NCBI RefSeq assembly: GCF_000430645.1
Contig: NZ_KE387185.1
Span: 469,780-533,779, forward strand
Origin: Aquimarina latercula DSM 2041
Lineage (GTDB): Bacteria > Bacteroidota > Bacteroidia > Flavobacteriales > Flavobacteriaceae
Reading direction: 5' to 3'
Length of the DNA: 64,000 nt
The notes under the pieces are model-generated. The model was not told where the DNA came from. It searched no databases and was given only the letters and a program-made list of their open reading frames with translations. The position numbers and the translations under genes are program-made. Shown piece after piece: positions 16,239-24,591 of this stretch (positions are counted from its first letter, which is position 1; every line of letters starts with the position of its first letter).

Positions 16239-16391
16239 ATGAAATTTATAAAAGAAGAAGAAGAAAATAGAAGAGATTACATTTTTCAGAAGAATAAAAA
16301 AACAATAACTGGAGCTAAATTTATTGTAATAGTTCTTGCACTTTTGATAGTCGGAGTAATTGCATCAGGAATATTTCTAGAATATTTTTAA
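16239..16391 (+). CDS. Small single-pass membrane protein (50 aa)
   Basis: An ATG-started frame of 50 residues: a highly charged N-terminus (MKFIKEEEENRRDYIFQ) followed by one membrane helix (AKFIVIVLALLIVGVIASGIFL) near the C-terminus. It starts 27 bases after the dehydrogenase stop and could be cotranscribed with it. No family recognised. The remaining sequence up to 16660 holds only the terminator at 16592. Confidence 0.5.
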   Translation: MKFIKEEEENRRDYIFQKNKKTITGAKFIVIVLALLIVGVIASGIFLEYF

Positions 16392-16591
16392 ATGAATCAA
16401 TCATAATTTGGAAAGAGGTAATGTCTATTGTAAATCTAAAATAAATTAGTAAAAGTCAATATTTGTAGTAACGAAAAGAATAAAAATTTTTTAGAATAAA
16501 TAAAAGATAATAAAACACATTAGGTAGATCTATATTGGTACGAAAATAATTGTGTGAATTGATAGATGATTAGATTTGATTAATGATGATT

Positions 16592-16630
16592 GGGGGATTG
16601 GATTTGGGGTATTCAATTCCCCTTTTTTTT
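16592..16630 (+). terminator. Hairpin terminator with T8 run
   Basis: GGGGATTG pairs with CAATTCCCC (one bulged base), followed directly by eight Ts. It lies just 30 bases before the next ATG, so it either ends the dehydrogenase/peptide transcript or attenuates the following gene. Confidence 0.75.
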
Positions 16631-16660
16631 AAAATGTAATAATTAAATAAAAGATAAAAA

Positions 16661-17119
16661 ATGGCAAAAATAAAACAGATAATATTAGACAGAATACCAG
16701 AATATGTAGAAGTAGATGATCATAAAATAAATAATATTATAGTAAATACAGAAATCGAATTTCATCCATTAGATATAAGTGGCAATATGGAGTATTTGCT
16801 GCACCTTTTCGTTTATGATATGCATGGAGCCAGTGATGTTCCTGTGTTGATTTCTAATTGGGACGAAACTAAAATTGTAAGGGTAGAACAGGATGATAGA
16901 AAAGATGATTTTTTGTGTAAAGAAAGTGTACTAATTAAATGTGATCAAGCAAATAAAAAAGAATTAGTGATTAAGACTCCAATGTCTGTGAAATTAGGCA
17001 AACTTCAGGGTAACAGTTCTGTGTATCATAGAAACTTTAAGGTGTTTGGAACGTTAATTCCTGCAGTATTTAGGGCATCTAAGTGGTCAGAAGCATTTGA
17101 ATCTAAACTGGTTTTTTAG
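16661..17119 (+). CDS. Hypothetical cytosolic protein
   Basis: 152 residues with no signal peptide or membrane segment. The pattern of alternating hydrophobics (INNIIVNTEIEFHPLDISGNMEYLLHLFVYDMHG) suggests a beta-sandwich. I recognise no family. It lies in the stress island between the dehydrogenase and the second MscS gene, preceded by a strong terminator. The following 193 bases to 17313 hold no gene that I can support. Confidence 0.6.
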   Translation: MAKIKQIILDRIPEYVEVDDHKINNIIVNTEIEFHPLDISGNMEYLLHLFVYDMHGASDVPVLISNWDETKIVRVEQDDRKDDFLCKESVLIKCDQANKKELVIKTPMSVKLGKLQGNSSVYHRNFKVFGTLIPAVFRASKWSEAFESKLVF

Positions 17120-17312
17120 TAATAAATTTTGACTAGACATAGACAAAGATTCGAAAATTTGTCATAAGTGAAAGAAAATTTGGAGCGATAACAAAGAAAA
17201 AGAATAATAGTAGAACATCAAGTAAAAAATTGAAGTATATCTTGATTAATATAATCTTTAATGATGGAAAGGGAAATAATCAAGTTGATAATAGATAAAA
17301 ATTAATCGTAAT

Positions 17313-18155
17313 ATGGAAAAATTAGGGCTTATCGCAGAAAACTGGAATCAATTTATTGCCTGGGTATGGGATTTTGTGCCAGGATTGATTTCTGCTATTC
17401 TAATATTTTTGGTAGGAGTGTGGGTTATCAATATTTTTAGTAAGGCACTTCGTAAATTTTTTCAAAGGAAAGATTACGATGTTACTTTAGAAAAATTCTT
17501 ATATGACTTAATTAATATTGGTCTGAAAATCCTTTTAATTGTATTGGTTGTGACCCAACTTGGTGTTCAAACATCCTCTTTGGTTGCAATATTAGGAGCA
17601 GCAGGATTAGCAATTGGTCTAGCTCTTCAAGGTTCATTGGCAAATTTTGCAGGAGGTGTCTTAATTTTGTTTTTTAAGCCTTTTAAAATAGGAGATTTTA
17701 TCGAAGCACAAGGAGTTTCTGGCACAGTAAAAGAAATTTCAATTTTTACTACAAAACTAAACACATTTGGGAATCAATTAGCAGTTATTCCAAATGGTAA
17801 AATTTCTAACGGAAACATAATTAATTATTCTTCAGAAAATAAAAGAAGAGATAAAATAGAAATAGGAATATCTTATAAAAGTAATATCAAGGATGCAAAA
17901 GACACTTTGTTAGAATTAATTGATAGTCAGGAAAAGGTAATTAAGGATCCTGCTCCAGAAATATATGTGTCAGAACTTGGAGAGAGCTCAGTTACTCTAT
18001 CGTTGCGTTATTGGGCATTAAATGATGATTTTTGGGAAGTTCATTTCTACATAATTGAGGAAGCAAAAAGACGTTTAGAAGGTAAAGGTGTATCAATACC
18101 TTTTCCACAACGTGAGATTCGATTGATTTCTGATAACGTATCAAAGAAGAACTAA
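17313..18155 (+). CDS. Small-conductance mechanosensitive channel (MscS family), copy 2
   Basis: 280 residues, close to the minimal E. coli MscS architecture of three membrane helices plus cage domain. TM3/pore is LGAAGLAIGLALQGSLANFAGGVLIL, followed by the beta domain (FKIGDFIEAQGVSGTVKEISIFTTKLNTFGNQLAVIPN) and a C-terminal domain ending GVSIPFPQREIRL. It differs clearly from copy 1 and so is not a recent duplicate. It ends at a strong hairpin shared with the convergent DJ-1 gene. Confidence 0.93.
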   Translation: MEKLGLIAENWNQFIAWVWDFVPGLISAILIFLVGVWVINIFSKALRKFFQRKDYDVTLEKFLYDLINIGLKILLIVLVVTQLGVQTSSLVAILGAAGLAIGLALQGSLANFAGGVLILFFKPFKIGDFIEAQGVSGTVKEISIFTTKLNTFGNQLAVIPNGKISNGNIINYSSENKRRDKIEIGISYKSNIKDAKDTLLELIDSQEKVIKDPAPEIYVSELGESSVTLSLRYWALNDDFWEVHFYIIEEAKRRLEGKGVSIPFPQREIRLISDNVSKKN

Positions 18156-18210
18156 CTAAAGTATATTGTTGGATAAAAACAGTTACATTATTTATTCATT
18201 GATGTTTTAA

Positions 18211-18256
18211 AAATATTAGAAAAAAGCAAAATCCCCTGCTTTTTTCTAATATTATT
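18211..18256. terminator. Bidirectional terminator
   Basis: AATATTAGAAAAAAGCA pairs with TGCTTTTTTCTAATATT around an 8-base loop containing CCCC. It serves the plus-strand MscS and the minus-strand DJ-1/PfpI operon. Confidence 0.85.
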
Positions 18257-18274
18257 TTTTGATCAGAAAAGTAA

Positions 18275-18955
18275 TTAATTCTTAAGAAGATTAAATAATT
18301 TTTCTACTACTTTCTCTGATGATGCGGGATTTTGCCCAGTGATAAGATTATTATCTTGTACTGCATAAGGTTCCCAGTCATTTGCTTTACTGTAAGTGCC
18401 TCCATTTTCTTTTAGCATGTTTTCTACCAAAAAAGGAACTACTTCTGTAAGTTCCACAGCGGCTTCCTCACTATTGGTAAAACCAGTCACTTTCTTACCT
18501 TTAACTAAATAATCTCCGTTAGATGTTTTTACATTTTTTAATGCGGCGGGAGCATGGCAAACAAGACCAGTTGGTTTTTGGTTTTCATAAAAAGATTGAA
18601 TCAATCTAATAGAATCAGTGTCGTTAGATAGATCCCATAGTGGTCCGTGACCTCCAGGATAAAAAATAGCATCATAGTTTTTTTCGTCTATCTCAGATAG
18701 TTTGATTGTTTTGCTTAACTTATCTTTTAATGCTTCGTCTTTATGGAAACGTTTTGTAGAATCAGTTTGATTTTGTGATTCATCGCTAGAGGGGTCGATA
18801 GGAGGCTGTCCGCCTTTAGGAGATGCCAGCGTAATGTCAACACCTTTATCTATTAAATAATAATAAGGAGTGGCGAATTCTTCGATCCAAAATCCTGTTT
18901 TTTTTCCTGTATCCCCGAGTTTATCGTGAGATGTTAAAACAAATAGTATTTTCAT
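18275..18955 (-). CDS. DJ-1/PfpI (Hsp31-like) family protein
   Basis: 226 residues. The glutamine-amidotransferase-like fold has the nucleophile elbow GLVCHAPAAL with Cys near residue 134, the upstream acid in GFWIEEFATPYYYL (Glu25 or Glu26), and DAIFYPGGHGPLWDL. These fit the Hsp31/HchA-like group (type 1 glutamine amidotransferase domain), often glyoxalase III or protein/nucleotide deglycase and stress chaperone. Eleven bases downstream of the HPF-like gene, likely one operon. Confidence 0.87.
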   Translation of the reverse strand: MKILFVLTSHDKLGDTGKKTGFWIEEFATPYYYLIDKGVDITLASPKGGQPPIDPSSDESQNQTDSTKRFHKDEALKDKLSKTIKLSEIDEKNYDAIFYPGGHGPLWDLSNDTDSIRLIQSFYENQKPTGLVCHAPAALKNVKTSNGDYLVKGKKVTGFTNSEEAAVELTEVVPFLVENMLKENGGTYSKANDWEPYAVQDNNLITGQNPASSEKVVEKLFNLLKN

Positions 18956-18966
18956 GATTTTATTTT

Positions 18967-19266
18967 TTAATAAGTTTTCATTTTTTCTTTTCTTCTTTCT
19001 AATTGATCTTTTAGATCGCTAATAGTTTTAGATATAGCGTCTTCAAAATTTAATTCATCAGAAGAAGCATATAATCTTGGTCCAGGAGCACTTAAACGAA
19101 TTCCACAAATATGACCAGTGCCATCTGTTTTATTTTCTTTTTTAAAGAAAATATCTCCACGAATGACAAATGAATATTTTGTGGATAGATCATTTAGTTT
19201 TTCTTGTACAAAAGATTCCAATCTATCGCTTTTACTTATGTTAGTGTATTCAAAAATTGTTTTCAT
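18967..19266 (-). CDS. Ribosome hibernation factor HPF/RaiA family
   Basis: 99 residues, the short form. MKTIFEYTNISKSDRLESFVQEKLNDLSTKY is the first helix of the beta-alpha-beta-beta-beta-alpha fold. VIRGDIFFKKE and CGIRLSAPGPRLYASSDELNFEDAISKTISDLKDQLERRKEK complete it. Family members bind the 30S decoding site and silence ribosomes in stationary phase or stress. Cotranscribed with the DJ-1-like protein. Confidence 0.85.
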   Translation of the reverse strand: MKTIFEYTNISKSDRLESFVQEKLNDLSTKYSFVIRGDIFFKKENKTDGTGHICGIRLSAPGPRLYASSDELNFEDAISKTISDLKDQLERRKEKMKTY

Positions 19267-19366
19267 TATTAATGTTTTATGGTAACTGCTATCATAATAA
19301 TAGGGAAACCTGATAGTGTTTGTTGTTTCAATTATTATTGAGCCCTATTTATCAATCTCTTTAAGA

Positions 19367-19978
19367 CTAAATAACTTCGTTTGGTATGTAATTACCGTTA
19401 AAAGTGAAATTTAGTTGAGGCATTCTTGTTCTATGTTCTGGAGTTTCTTGTGTTCTCAAATCTTCAGGGAGATCTTCGATATTGCCTCCGTAATATCCTA
19501 AGGCTATGGCGGTGACCACATGGTATTCTTCGGGAAACTTAAACTCTTTCTTCGCCTGCTCGTGGTTTACTCCTGCCATTTGATGAAGTGCAATACCTAA
19601 ATGTTGAGCTTGGGCAGTAACATTTCCCATATATAGCCCTAGATCGTGTAATGCGTGAAAGTTTTCTTCTCCTTGATCTGTGGTTTTTTTAAATGCATTG
19701 AGAAACAGAGCGGGAGCATTTATGGCCCAAGATTTATTAAAATCGCTTAAGCAGTCCAATATTCTATCATATGTTTTACTTCCTTTTATACCCCATATCG
19801 TTCTCCAAGGTTGTCTGTTATATGAACTTGGCGCCCACCTTCCAGCCTCTAAGATTGTGCGTATTTCGGTTTCTGATATTGAAGTTTTTGCAAAAATTCT
19901 TGGAGAATATCGATCTTTAAGTATTGGTAAAATTTCGAGTTTTGTTTCTTTTTTAATATTTTTATTTTCTAATTCCAT
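19367..19978 (-). CDS. Nitroreductase family protein
   Basis: 203 residues. The FMN-binding nitroreductase pattern is clear: RYSPRIFAKTSISETEIRTILEAGRWAPSSYNRQPWR at the start, AINAPALFLNA and LGLYMGNVTAQAQHLGIALHQMAG in the middle, and VVTAIALGYYG near the C-terminus. It reduces nitro compounds, quinones or enones with NAD(P)H, and the substrate is not known. A TTGAGTTAA element precedes it by 81 bases. Confidence 0.9.
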   Translation of the reverse strand: MELENKNIKKETKLEILPILKDRYSPRIFAKTSISETEIRTILEAGRWAPSSYNRQPWRTIWGIKGSKTYDRILDCLSDFNKSWAINAPALFLNAFKKTTDQGEENFHALHDLGLYMGNVTAQAQHLGIALHQMAGVNHEQAKKEFKFPEEYHVVTAIALGYYGGNIEDLPEDLRTQETPEHRTRMPQLNFTFNGNYIPNEVI

Positions 19979-20059
19979 GCTTTTTTCTTTTTTAAAAATG
20001 TAACTTCAGATAAAGGTAGATTTCCTGTTCTGAATTAAGGTGCTGAAAAAAGAGATAGA

Positions 20060-20068
20060 TTAACTCAA
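20060..20068 (-). promoter_or_regulatory. TTGAGTTAA element upstream of nitroreductase
   Basis: On the minus strand ATTTGAGTTAAT, identical over 11 bases to the copy before ytxH and 81 bases from the ATG of the nitroreductase. Confidence 0.45.
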
Positions 20069-20118
20069 ATCATTTTGAATATGTATTAATTGTTGGCTAT
20101 AAGTTTTATTTGTTGATT

Positions 20119-20229
20119 TTAGAAAACCATAATAGCGACAAAAGAAGAGCCATAAAGGATTAAAAATCCTAGAAATAATAGTAATAATGATTTAATTAGT
20201 CTTTGTTTAAAGTTTATTTTTCGTTTCAT
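20119..20229 (-). CDS. Small membrane peptide (36 aa)
   Basis: ATG-started frame: a basic N-terminus (MKRKINFKQRLIKS) followed by one hydrophobic helix (LLLLFLGFLILYGSSFVAIMVF) up to the stop. The positive-inside layout is that of a real small membrane peptide, but no family is recognised. It lies in the roughly 720-base stretch between the nitroreductase and the tRNA. The rest of that stretch shows a second hydrophobic frame near 20345-20450 without a usable start, and no other gene. Confidence 0.35.
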   Translation of the reverse strand: MKRKINFKQRLIKSLLLLFLGFLILYGSSFVAIMVF

Positions 20230-20696
20230 TTAAATTATTTGTTGTTATTAGGTAATGCATTTTCGACTTTTCTTTTTTTAATTGTAAATAAGGGAATCCT
20301 TTTAACAATTAAATATGAGCCTTGGATTTAGATTAGGATAGAAATTAAAGCTATAGCAAATACGAAAAGGGAAATGCTGGTTAATACGATTAAATTTTTA
20401 TTTCCATTATATTTCGAATCAACAGTTTTCAGGATTAATATTTTTTTCTTAAACTAAAAATATTTAAAACTAGTTAGTTTAGTACTGTACATTAATTAAA
20501 ATAGAATCCATTCAAGCGATGTCAAGCTCTTTAACGGTGTTTAACCATTATGAGTCATTTTTAACATAAGAACTGTTAAATAAACAGTTTTAAGGTTAAT
20601 GTCATTAACAACTATTTTGCAACTTAATTTTGGATATAGTAATACTACGTTACGAAACGGAATGTTTGTAATATTAGTAATGTATCTGATGATCTG

Positions 20697-20770
20697 TGGA
20701 GAAGATGGGACTCGAACCCACGACCTCTTGACTGCCAGTCAAACGCTCTAGCCAGCTGAGCTACATCCCC
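20697..20770 (-). tRNA. tRNA-Ala (anticodon GGC)
   Basis: The minus strand folds into a full cloverleaf: GGGGATG acceptor, GCTC/GAGC D-stem, TTTGA-CTGGCAG-TCAAG anticodon arm with GGC at positions 34-36, AGGTC variable region, GTGGG-TTCGAGT-CCCAT T-arm, CTTCTCC acceptor and discriminator A. G3:U70, the alanine identity pair, is present. CCA is not encoded. The acceptor stem has an unusual U6:U67 mismatch. Confidence 0.95.
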
Positions 20771-20780
20771 TGATTATAAG

Positions 20781-21587
20781 TTAATCACGCAATGCACCCT
20801 TAAGGACTAATAAAGGAATCCTACTTTCAAAATCTTTTTTCAATATGGTATTCTCCTCCCATAGTTTAGCAAAAAAACCTCTACTACGCCTAAATACACA
20901 TAACAAATCTGGATTGTTCTCATTAAGATGTTCTAAAACTCCCTGAAACAAGGTTGCGTTTTCTGAAGATTTATAGGATGTTATAATTTCTGCTAAATCT
21001 TTCTGAAATTCCGCGTCTTCGGGCAAAAATTCTTTTGTTTTAACCTGAAGTAATTTTATTTCTGAATCAAAAGCACTTAGAATTTCTTTTATGGGGTTCA
21101 ATGTTTTTTGCTTTTTAATGACTCCTGATTTTATAGCCATTAATGTCCTATTGATTGGCTGAAAAACATAATTCTCGGGAACAATTAATACAGGTATCTC
21201 TGTTTTCTTTAGTAAACTTCCAGAGGTCTCTCCAAGGAAATAAGAGTTTTTGATATCATGGCTTTCCGAACCTAGAACAATTAAATCTATAGAGTGTTTT
21301 AGATTAAATTCTGGAATAGCTTCTAATAGATCACCTTCTAGCGGAAGGGCAATGACCGATACACCTTTTTTTTCTACTTGAGCAAATTTTTCTTCAATTG
21401 TTGTAACCGAAATATTTTTTAGTGTTTCATTTACCGAAGGGAGACTACCGGATCTAGGTAGTTCTTTAAAAACTTGTACGGCGTAAATGGTTCCTCCTAG
21501 TTCTTTTGCAAAATCAATTGCATATTGAAGTCGTGCGATACTTACAGAGTTTTCTGATAGTCCTAAAGGAACAAGAATATTTTTCAT
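20781..21587 (-). CDS. Universal stress protein with tandem Usp domains
   Basis: 268 residues. The first domain (1-137) is canonical: MKNILVPLGLSENSVSIARLQYAIDFAKELGG at the start and LIVLGSESHDIKNSYFLGETSGSLLKKTEIPVLIVP, containing a G-x2-G-x9-G-S/T-like ATP loop. The second domain (about 147-268) is degenerate and lacks the glycine loop. Tandem Usp proteins of this kind are typical of Bacteroidota. Ten bases from the tRNA on the same strand. The promoter box at 21616 gives a short leader. Confidence 0.9.
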   Translation of the reverse strand: MKNILVPLGLSENSVSIARLQYAIDFAKELGGTIYAVQVFKELPRSGSLPSVNETLKNISVTTIEEKFAQVEKKGVSVIALPLEGDLLEAIPEFNLKHSIDLIVLGSESHDIKNSYFLGETSGSLLKKTEIPVLIVPENYVFQPINRTLMAIKSGVIKKQKTLNPIKEILSAFDSEIKLLQVKTKEFLPEDAEFQKDLAEIITSYKSSENATLFQGVLEHLNENNPDLLCVFRRSRGFFAKLWEENTILKKDFESRIPLLVLKGALRD

Positions 21588-21615
21588 TTCTAAGCTTAAT
21601 TTGTGTGTCAGGATG

Positions 21616-21623
21616 CAAAATTA
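21616..21623 (-). promoter_or_regulatory. TAnnTTTG -7 box for the Usp gene
   Basis: Minus-strand TAATTTTG, 28 bases from the ATG, giving a leader of about 20 bases. The -33 box is not obvious. Confidence 0.5.
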
Positions 21624-21751
21624 CAATTTTTGAGCAGTAAATCTCTCTTTTGATAGGTTGAAGATATACGGGTTATTATTTCTTTTCTTAAAGTTTATAT
21701 AAAATGATGTTTTGTTATACTATAAGTCGTTTTCTTAGAAGGAATAGTTTG

Positions 21752-21759
21752 TATTTTTG
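21752..21759 (+). promoter_or_regulatory. TAnnTTTG -7 box for GNAT-MATE operon
   Basis: TATTTTTG ends 16 bases before the ATG of the acetyltransferase gene. Confidence 0.45.
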
Positions 21760-21775
21760 GCATTTGTAAAAAAGT

Positions 21776-22276
21776 ATGATCCGTAAAGCTACACTTTCTG
21801 ATTTAGACGCTATTCATAAACTAACCCAGTCTTGTGCTAGGGCTATGATAGCAAAAGAAATTTATCAATGGAATGAACACTACCCTACTCGATCACGTTT
21901 CGAAAAAGACATTGAATTACAAGAGTTATATCTTTTAGAAGAAGAAAATTTGATTAAAGGAATTATTGTAATTACTGAATTGATGGATGATGAATATATA
22001 CCGATCAAATGGATTACCAAGAATAAAAATAATATCTATATACATAGATTAGCTGTACATCCTGATTATTGGGGTAAAGGATATGCTCAGGAACTAATGA
22101 GTTGGGCAGAAGCTTACGCAAAAAATAATAACTATGTATCAGTTCGTCTAGATACATTTAGTGAGAATAAAAGAAATCAAAAATTTTATGAAACTAGAGG
22201 ATATAGGAAATTAGGAAATATTTTCTTCCCTAAACAAAGTGAACACCCCTTTTATTGTTATGAACTTGTATTGTGA
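21776..22276 (+). CDS. GNAT-family N-acetyltransferase
   Basis: 166 residues. The acetyl-CoA binding motif A is visible as IHRLAVHPDYWGKGYAQELMSWAEAYAK (about 105-132), followed by VRLDTFSENKRNQKFYETRGYRKLG, the typical motif B with an Asn and the GYR turn. The substrate is unknown. Its stop overlaps the GTG start of the MATE gene (GTGA), so the pair is translationally coupled. Confidence 0.9.
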   Translation: MIRKATLSDLDAIHKLTQSCARAMIAKEIYQWNEHYPTRSRFEKDIELQELYLLEEENLIKGIIVITELMDDEYIPIKWITKNKNNIYIHRLAVHPDYWGKGYAQELMSWAEAYAKNNNYVSVRLDTFSENKRNQKFYETRGYRKLGNIFFPKQSEHPFYCYELVL

Positions 22277-23604
22277 GCAGTGTTATAAGTTTTAAAAATA
22301 TAAACCGATTGGCAATTCCTGCGATCATTGCTGGAATTGCAGAGCCTGTATTATCAGCTACAGATACTGCAATTGTTGGTAATATTCCAATAAATGGAAC
22401 AGAATCCCTTGCTGCTGTAGGAATCGTTGGTTCATTTCTTTCTATGTTGATATGGGTTTTAGCACAAACTCGAGCAGCAATTTCTGCTATTATTTCACAA
22501 TATTTGGGAGCGGGCAAATTGGATGAGATAAAGACACTACCTGCGCAAGCAATTCTTTTTAATATTGGATTGAGTATTACCATTCTTTTAGCCACAGTTC
22601 CTTTTATTAAAGAAATTTTTATTCTTCTAAAAGCAGAAGGATTGGTATTGGATTATTGTATTTCTTATTATAGTATCAGAGTGTGGGGCTTTCCATTATC
22701 CCTTTTTGTATTTGCAATTTTTGGGATTTTTAGAGGATTACAAAACACATATTGGCCGATGATTATTGCTATTATAGGAGTTGTAGCAAATATTATATTG
22801 GATTTTGTTTTAGTTTATGGAATACAAGGTTTTTTAGAACCAATGTATCTCGAAGGAGCAGCATGGGCAAGCCTATTCTCTCAGATTTTAATGGCTGTTT
22901 TGTCATTAGTATTATTACTTAAAAAAACGGAGGTGTCATTGCGATTAGAAAAACTTTGGCACCCAGAGATGAAACGTTTTTTGGTAATGAGTGGAAATCT
23001 ATTCATTCGTTCTCTTGCATTAAATACTACATTACTTTTGGCAGTAAGAGAAGCGACAAGCTTAGGAACAAACTATATCGCGGCTCATAGTATTGCGATA
23101 CAATTATGGTTGTTCTTTGCATTTTTTATTGATGGATATGGAGGTGCTGGTAATATTTTAGGAGGGAGATTATTAGGGGCAAAAGACTATACCAACCTTG
23201 TTTCGATGGCTAAGAAAGTGAATATTTATGGAGTTATTGTAGCTTGTATCTTAGGAGGAATTTCGTTACTAATTCCTGAACGATTAGGTTTGATCTTTAC
23301 TAAGGATCCAGAGGTGCTAAATGTATTTATAGGTTTCTTTTATTTAGTTGTAATCGCTTTGCCAATTAATGCGTTAGCATTTGTAGGTGATGGAATATTC
23401 AAAGGGTTGGGAGAAACTGGTTTTTTACGAAATGTATTAGTAGGATCTACTTTTTTGGGTTTTATACCAATGTTATTAATTGCTAGATATTTTGATTGGA
23501 AACTTTATGGAATATGGATTGCAATTTCAGTTTGGATGTTAATTAGAGGGGTAGCTTTGGTTATTAAGTTTAGGAATAAATATTATCCATTAGCAAATGT
23601 TTAA
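22273..23604 (+). CDS. MATE family efflux transporter
   Basis: 443 residues with 12 membrane segments in two MatE halves. The first half begins INRLAIPAIIAGIAEPVLSATDTAIVGNI, with the conserved Asp in the ATDTAIVG motif, and the second half has SLALNTTLLLAVREATSLGTNYIAAHSIA. The DinF-like subgroup is the closest match. It starts with GTG inside the stop of the preceding acetyltransferase gene. Likely exports cationic compounds in exchange for Na+ or H+. A drug-modifying acetyltransferase paired with an exporter is suggestive, but unproven. Confidence 0.9.
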   Translation: MSSVISFKNINRLAIPAIIAGIAEPVLSATDTAIVGNIPINGTESLAAVGIVGSFLSMLIWVLAQTRAAISAIISQYLGAGKLDEIKTLPAQAILFNIGLSITILLATVPFIKEIFILLKAEGLVLDYCISYYSIRVWGFPLSLFVFAIFGIFRGLQNTYWPMIIAIIGVVANIILDFVLVYGIQGFLEPMYLEGAAWASLFSQILMAVLSLVLLLKKTEVSLRLEKLWHPEMKRFLVMSGNLFIRSLALNTTLLLAVREATSLGTNYIAAHSIAIQLWLFFAFFIDGYGGAGNILGGRLLGAKDYTNLVSMAKKVNIYGVIVACILGGISLLIPERLGLIFTKDPEVLNVFIGFFYLVVIALPINALAFVGDGIFKGLGETGFLRNVLVGSTFLGFIPMLLIARYFDWKLYGIWIAISVWMLIRGVALVIKFRNKYYPLANV

Positions 23605-23696
23605 AATGCAAATTTCATAATTACCATCACAATAATGACGTATAAACAGATTAGAAAAGCTACTAATCTAAATTTTTCTAAATACTTTTTTTCCAT
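23601..23696 (-). CDS. Small membrane peptide (31 aa)
   Basis: ATG-started frame MEKKYLEKFRLVAFLICLYV, continuing as one hydrophobic helix to a stop that overlaps the end of the MATE gene on the other strand by four bases. Charged N-terminus and one helix. No family. Supported only by the layout of the frame. Confidence 0.3.
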   Translation of the reverse strand: MEKKYLEKFRLVAFLICLYVIIVMVIMKFAF

Positions 23697-23727
23697 AAAC
23701 CAAATATAATTTATCAATTAAAAAACG

Positions 23728-23752
23728 TAAACCCGTGAAAATACGGGTTTTA
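23728..23752. terminator. Hairpin terminator
   Basis: AAACCCGT/ACGGGTTT with a 6-base loop, flanked by A-rich and T-rich ends. Ends the GNAT-MATE transcript. Confidence 0.65.
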
Positions 23753-23818
23753 TATTGTGGTTAAGAATGTAGAATGAGAGTCTAAAATATTATTTATTTT
23801 TATCAAAAATCTAGCTTA

Positions 23819-24586
23819 ATGACTACTACAAGAACTAACGGAAGTTTATATACACATTCGGATAATCATATTGCAACCATAGAGTTTGGACATCCGTCTA
23901 GTAATTCTTTTCCATCAGAATTATTAGAAAGATTAACAAAAGCTATTGATATTTTATCTGATGATGCATCAATTTATGTGATTGTTTTAAAATCGGAAGG
24001 AGAAAAAGCTTTTTGCGCGGGGGCTTCTTTTGATGAACTTGTATCAATTACAAATTTAGAGGATGGAAAAAAGTTCTTTTCCGGATTTGCCAATGTAATT
24101 AATGCTATGAGAAGATGTAAAAAACCAATCATTGGCAGAATACAAGGAAAAACTGTTGGAGGAGGAGTTGGATTAGCTTCTGCTTGCGATTATTGTATGG
24201 CTACAGAAGCAGCTTCTATTAAGTTAAGTGAATTAACGATTGGGATAGGACCGTTTGTAATAGAACCAGCTGTATCAAGAAAAATAGGATTAGCGGCTTT
24301 CGAAGCACTAGCTTGGGATGCTTCTCAATGGAAAAATGCCTATTGGGCAAAAGATCAAGGGCTATTTACTAGAGTTTTTGAAACGATAACAGAATTGGAT
24401 AAAGAGGTACAATTGTTTGCCGAAAAATTAGCTAGTTATAATCCACGAGCTACTGAAAAAATGAAAGAAGTAAATTGGAAAGGAACAAGTCATTGGGATG
24501 AGTTATTAATTGAAAGAGCTGCTGTTTCTGGAGAGTTGGTGCTTTCTGATTTTACAAAAGAAGCGTTAAAAAAATTCAAAAAATAA
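23819..24586 (+). CDS. Enoyl-CoA hydratase/isomerase family protein
   Basis: 255 residues of the crotonase fold: IATIEFGHPSSNSFPSELLERL, then the oxyanion-hole segment KSEGEKAFCAGASFDEL, then IGRIQGKTVGGGVGLASACDYCMATEAASIKLSELTIGIGPF. The Glu/Asp catalytic positions after GGGVGLA are not of the classic double-Glu hydratase type, so isomerase or another crotonase activity is possible. A 32-residue membrane peptide gene follows after 5 bases. Confidence 0.85.
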   Translation: MTTTRTNGSLYTHSDNHIATIEFGHPSSNSFPSELLERLTKAIDILSDDASIYVIVLKSEGEKAFCAGASFDELVSITNLEDGKKFFSGFANVINAMRRCKKPIIGRIQGKTVGGGVGLASACDYCMATEAASIKLSELTIGIGPFVIEPAVSRKIGLAAFEALAWDASQWKNAYWAKDQGLFTRVFETITELDKEVQLFAEKLASYNPRATEKMKEVNWKGTSHWDELLIERAAVSGELVLSDFTKEALKKFKK

Positions 24587-24591
24587 AACAA

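Noticed and set aside
20345-20450. Hydrophobic frame on the minus strand (about 30 residues)
   Set aside because: The frame looks like a membrane peptide but has no ATG, GTG or TTG start; a stop precedes it directly. Not called.
20625-20632. TAATTTTG box on the plus strand near the tRNA
   Set aside because: No plus-strand gene follows for over 1 kb; it is probably a chance match.
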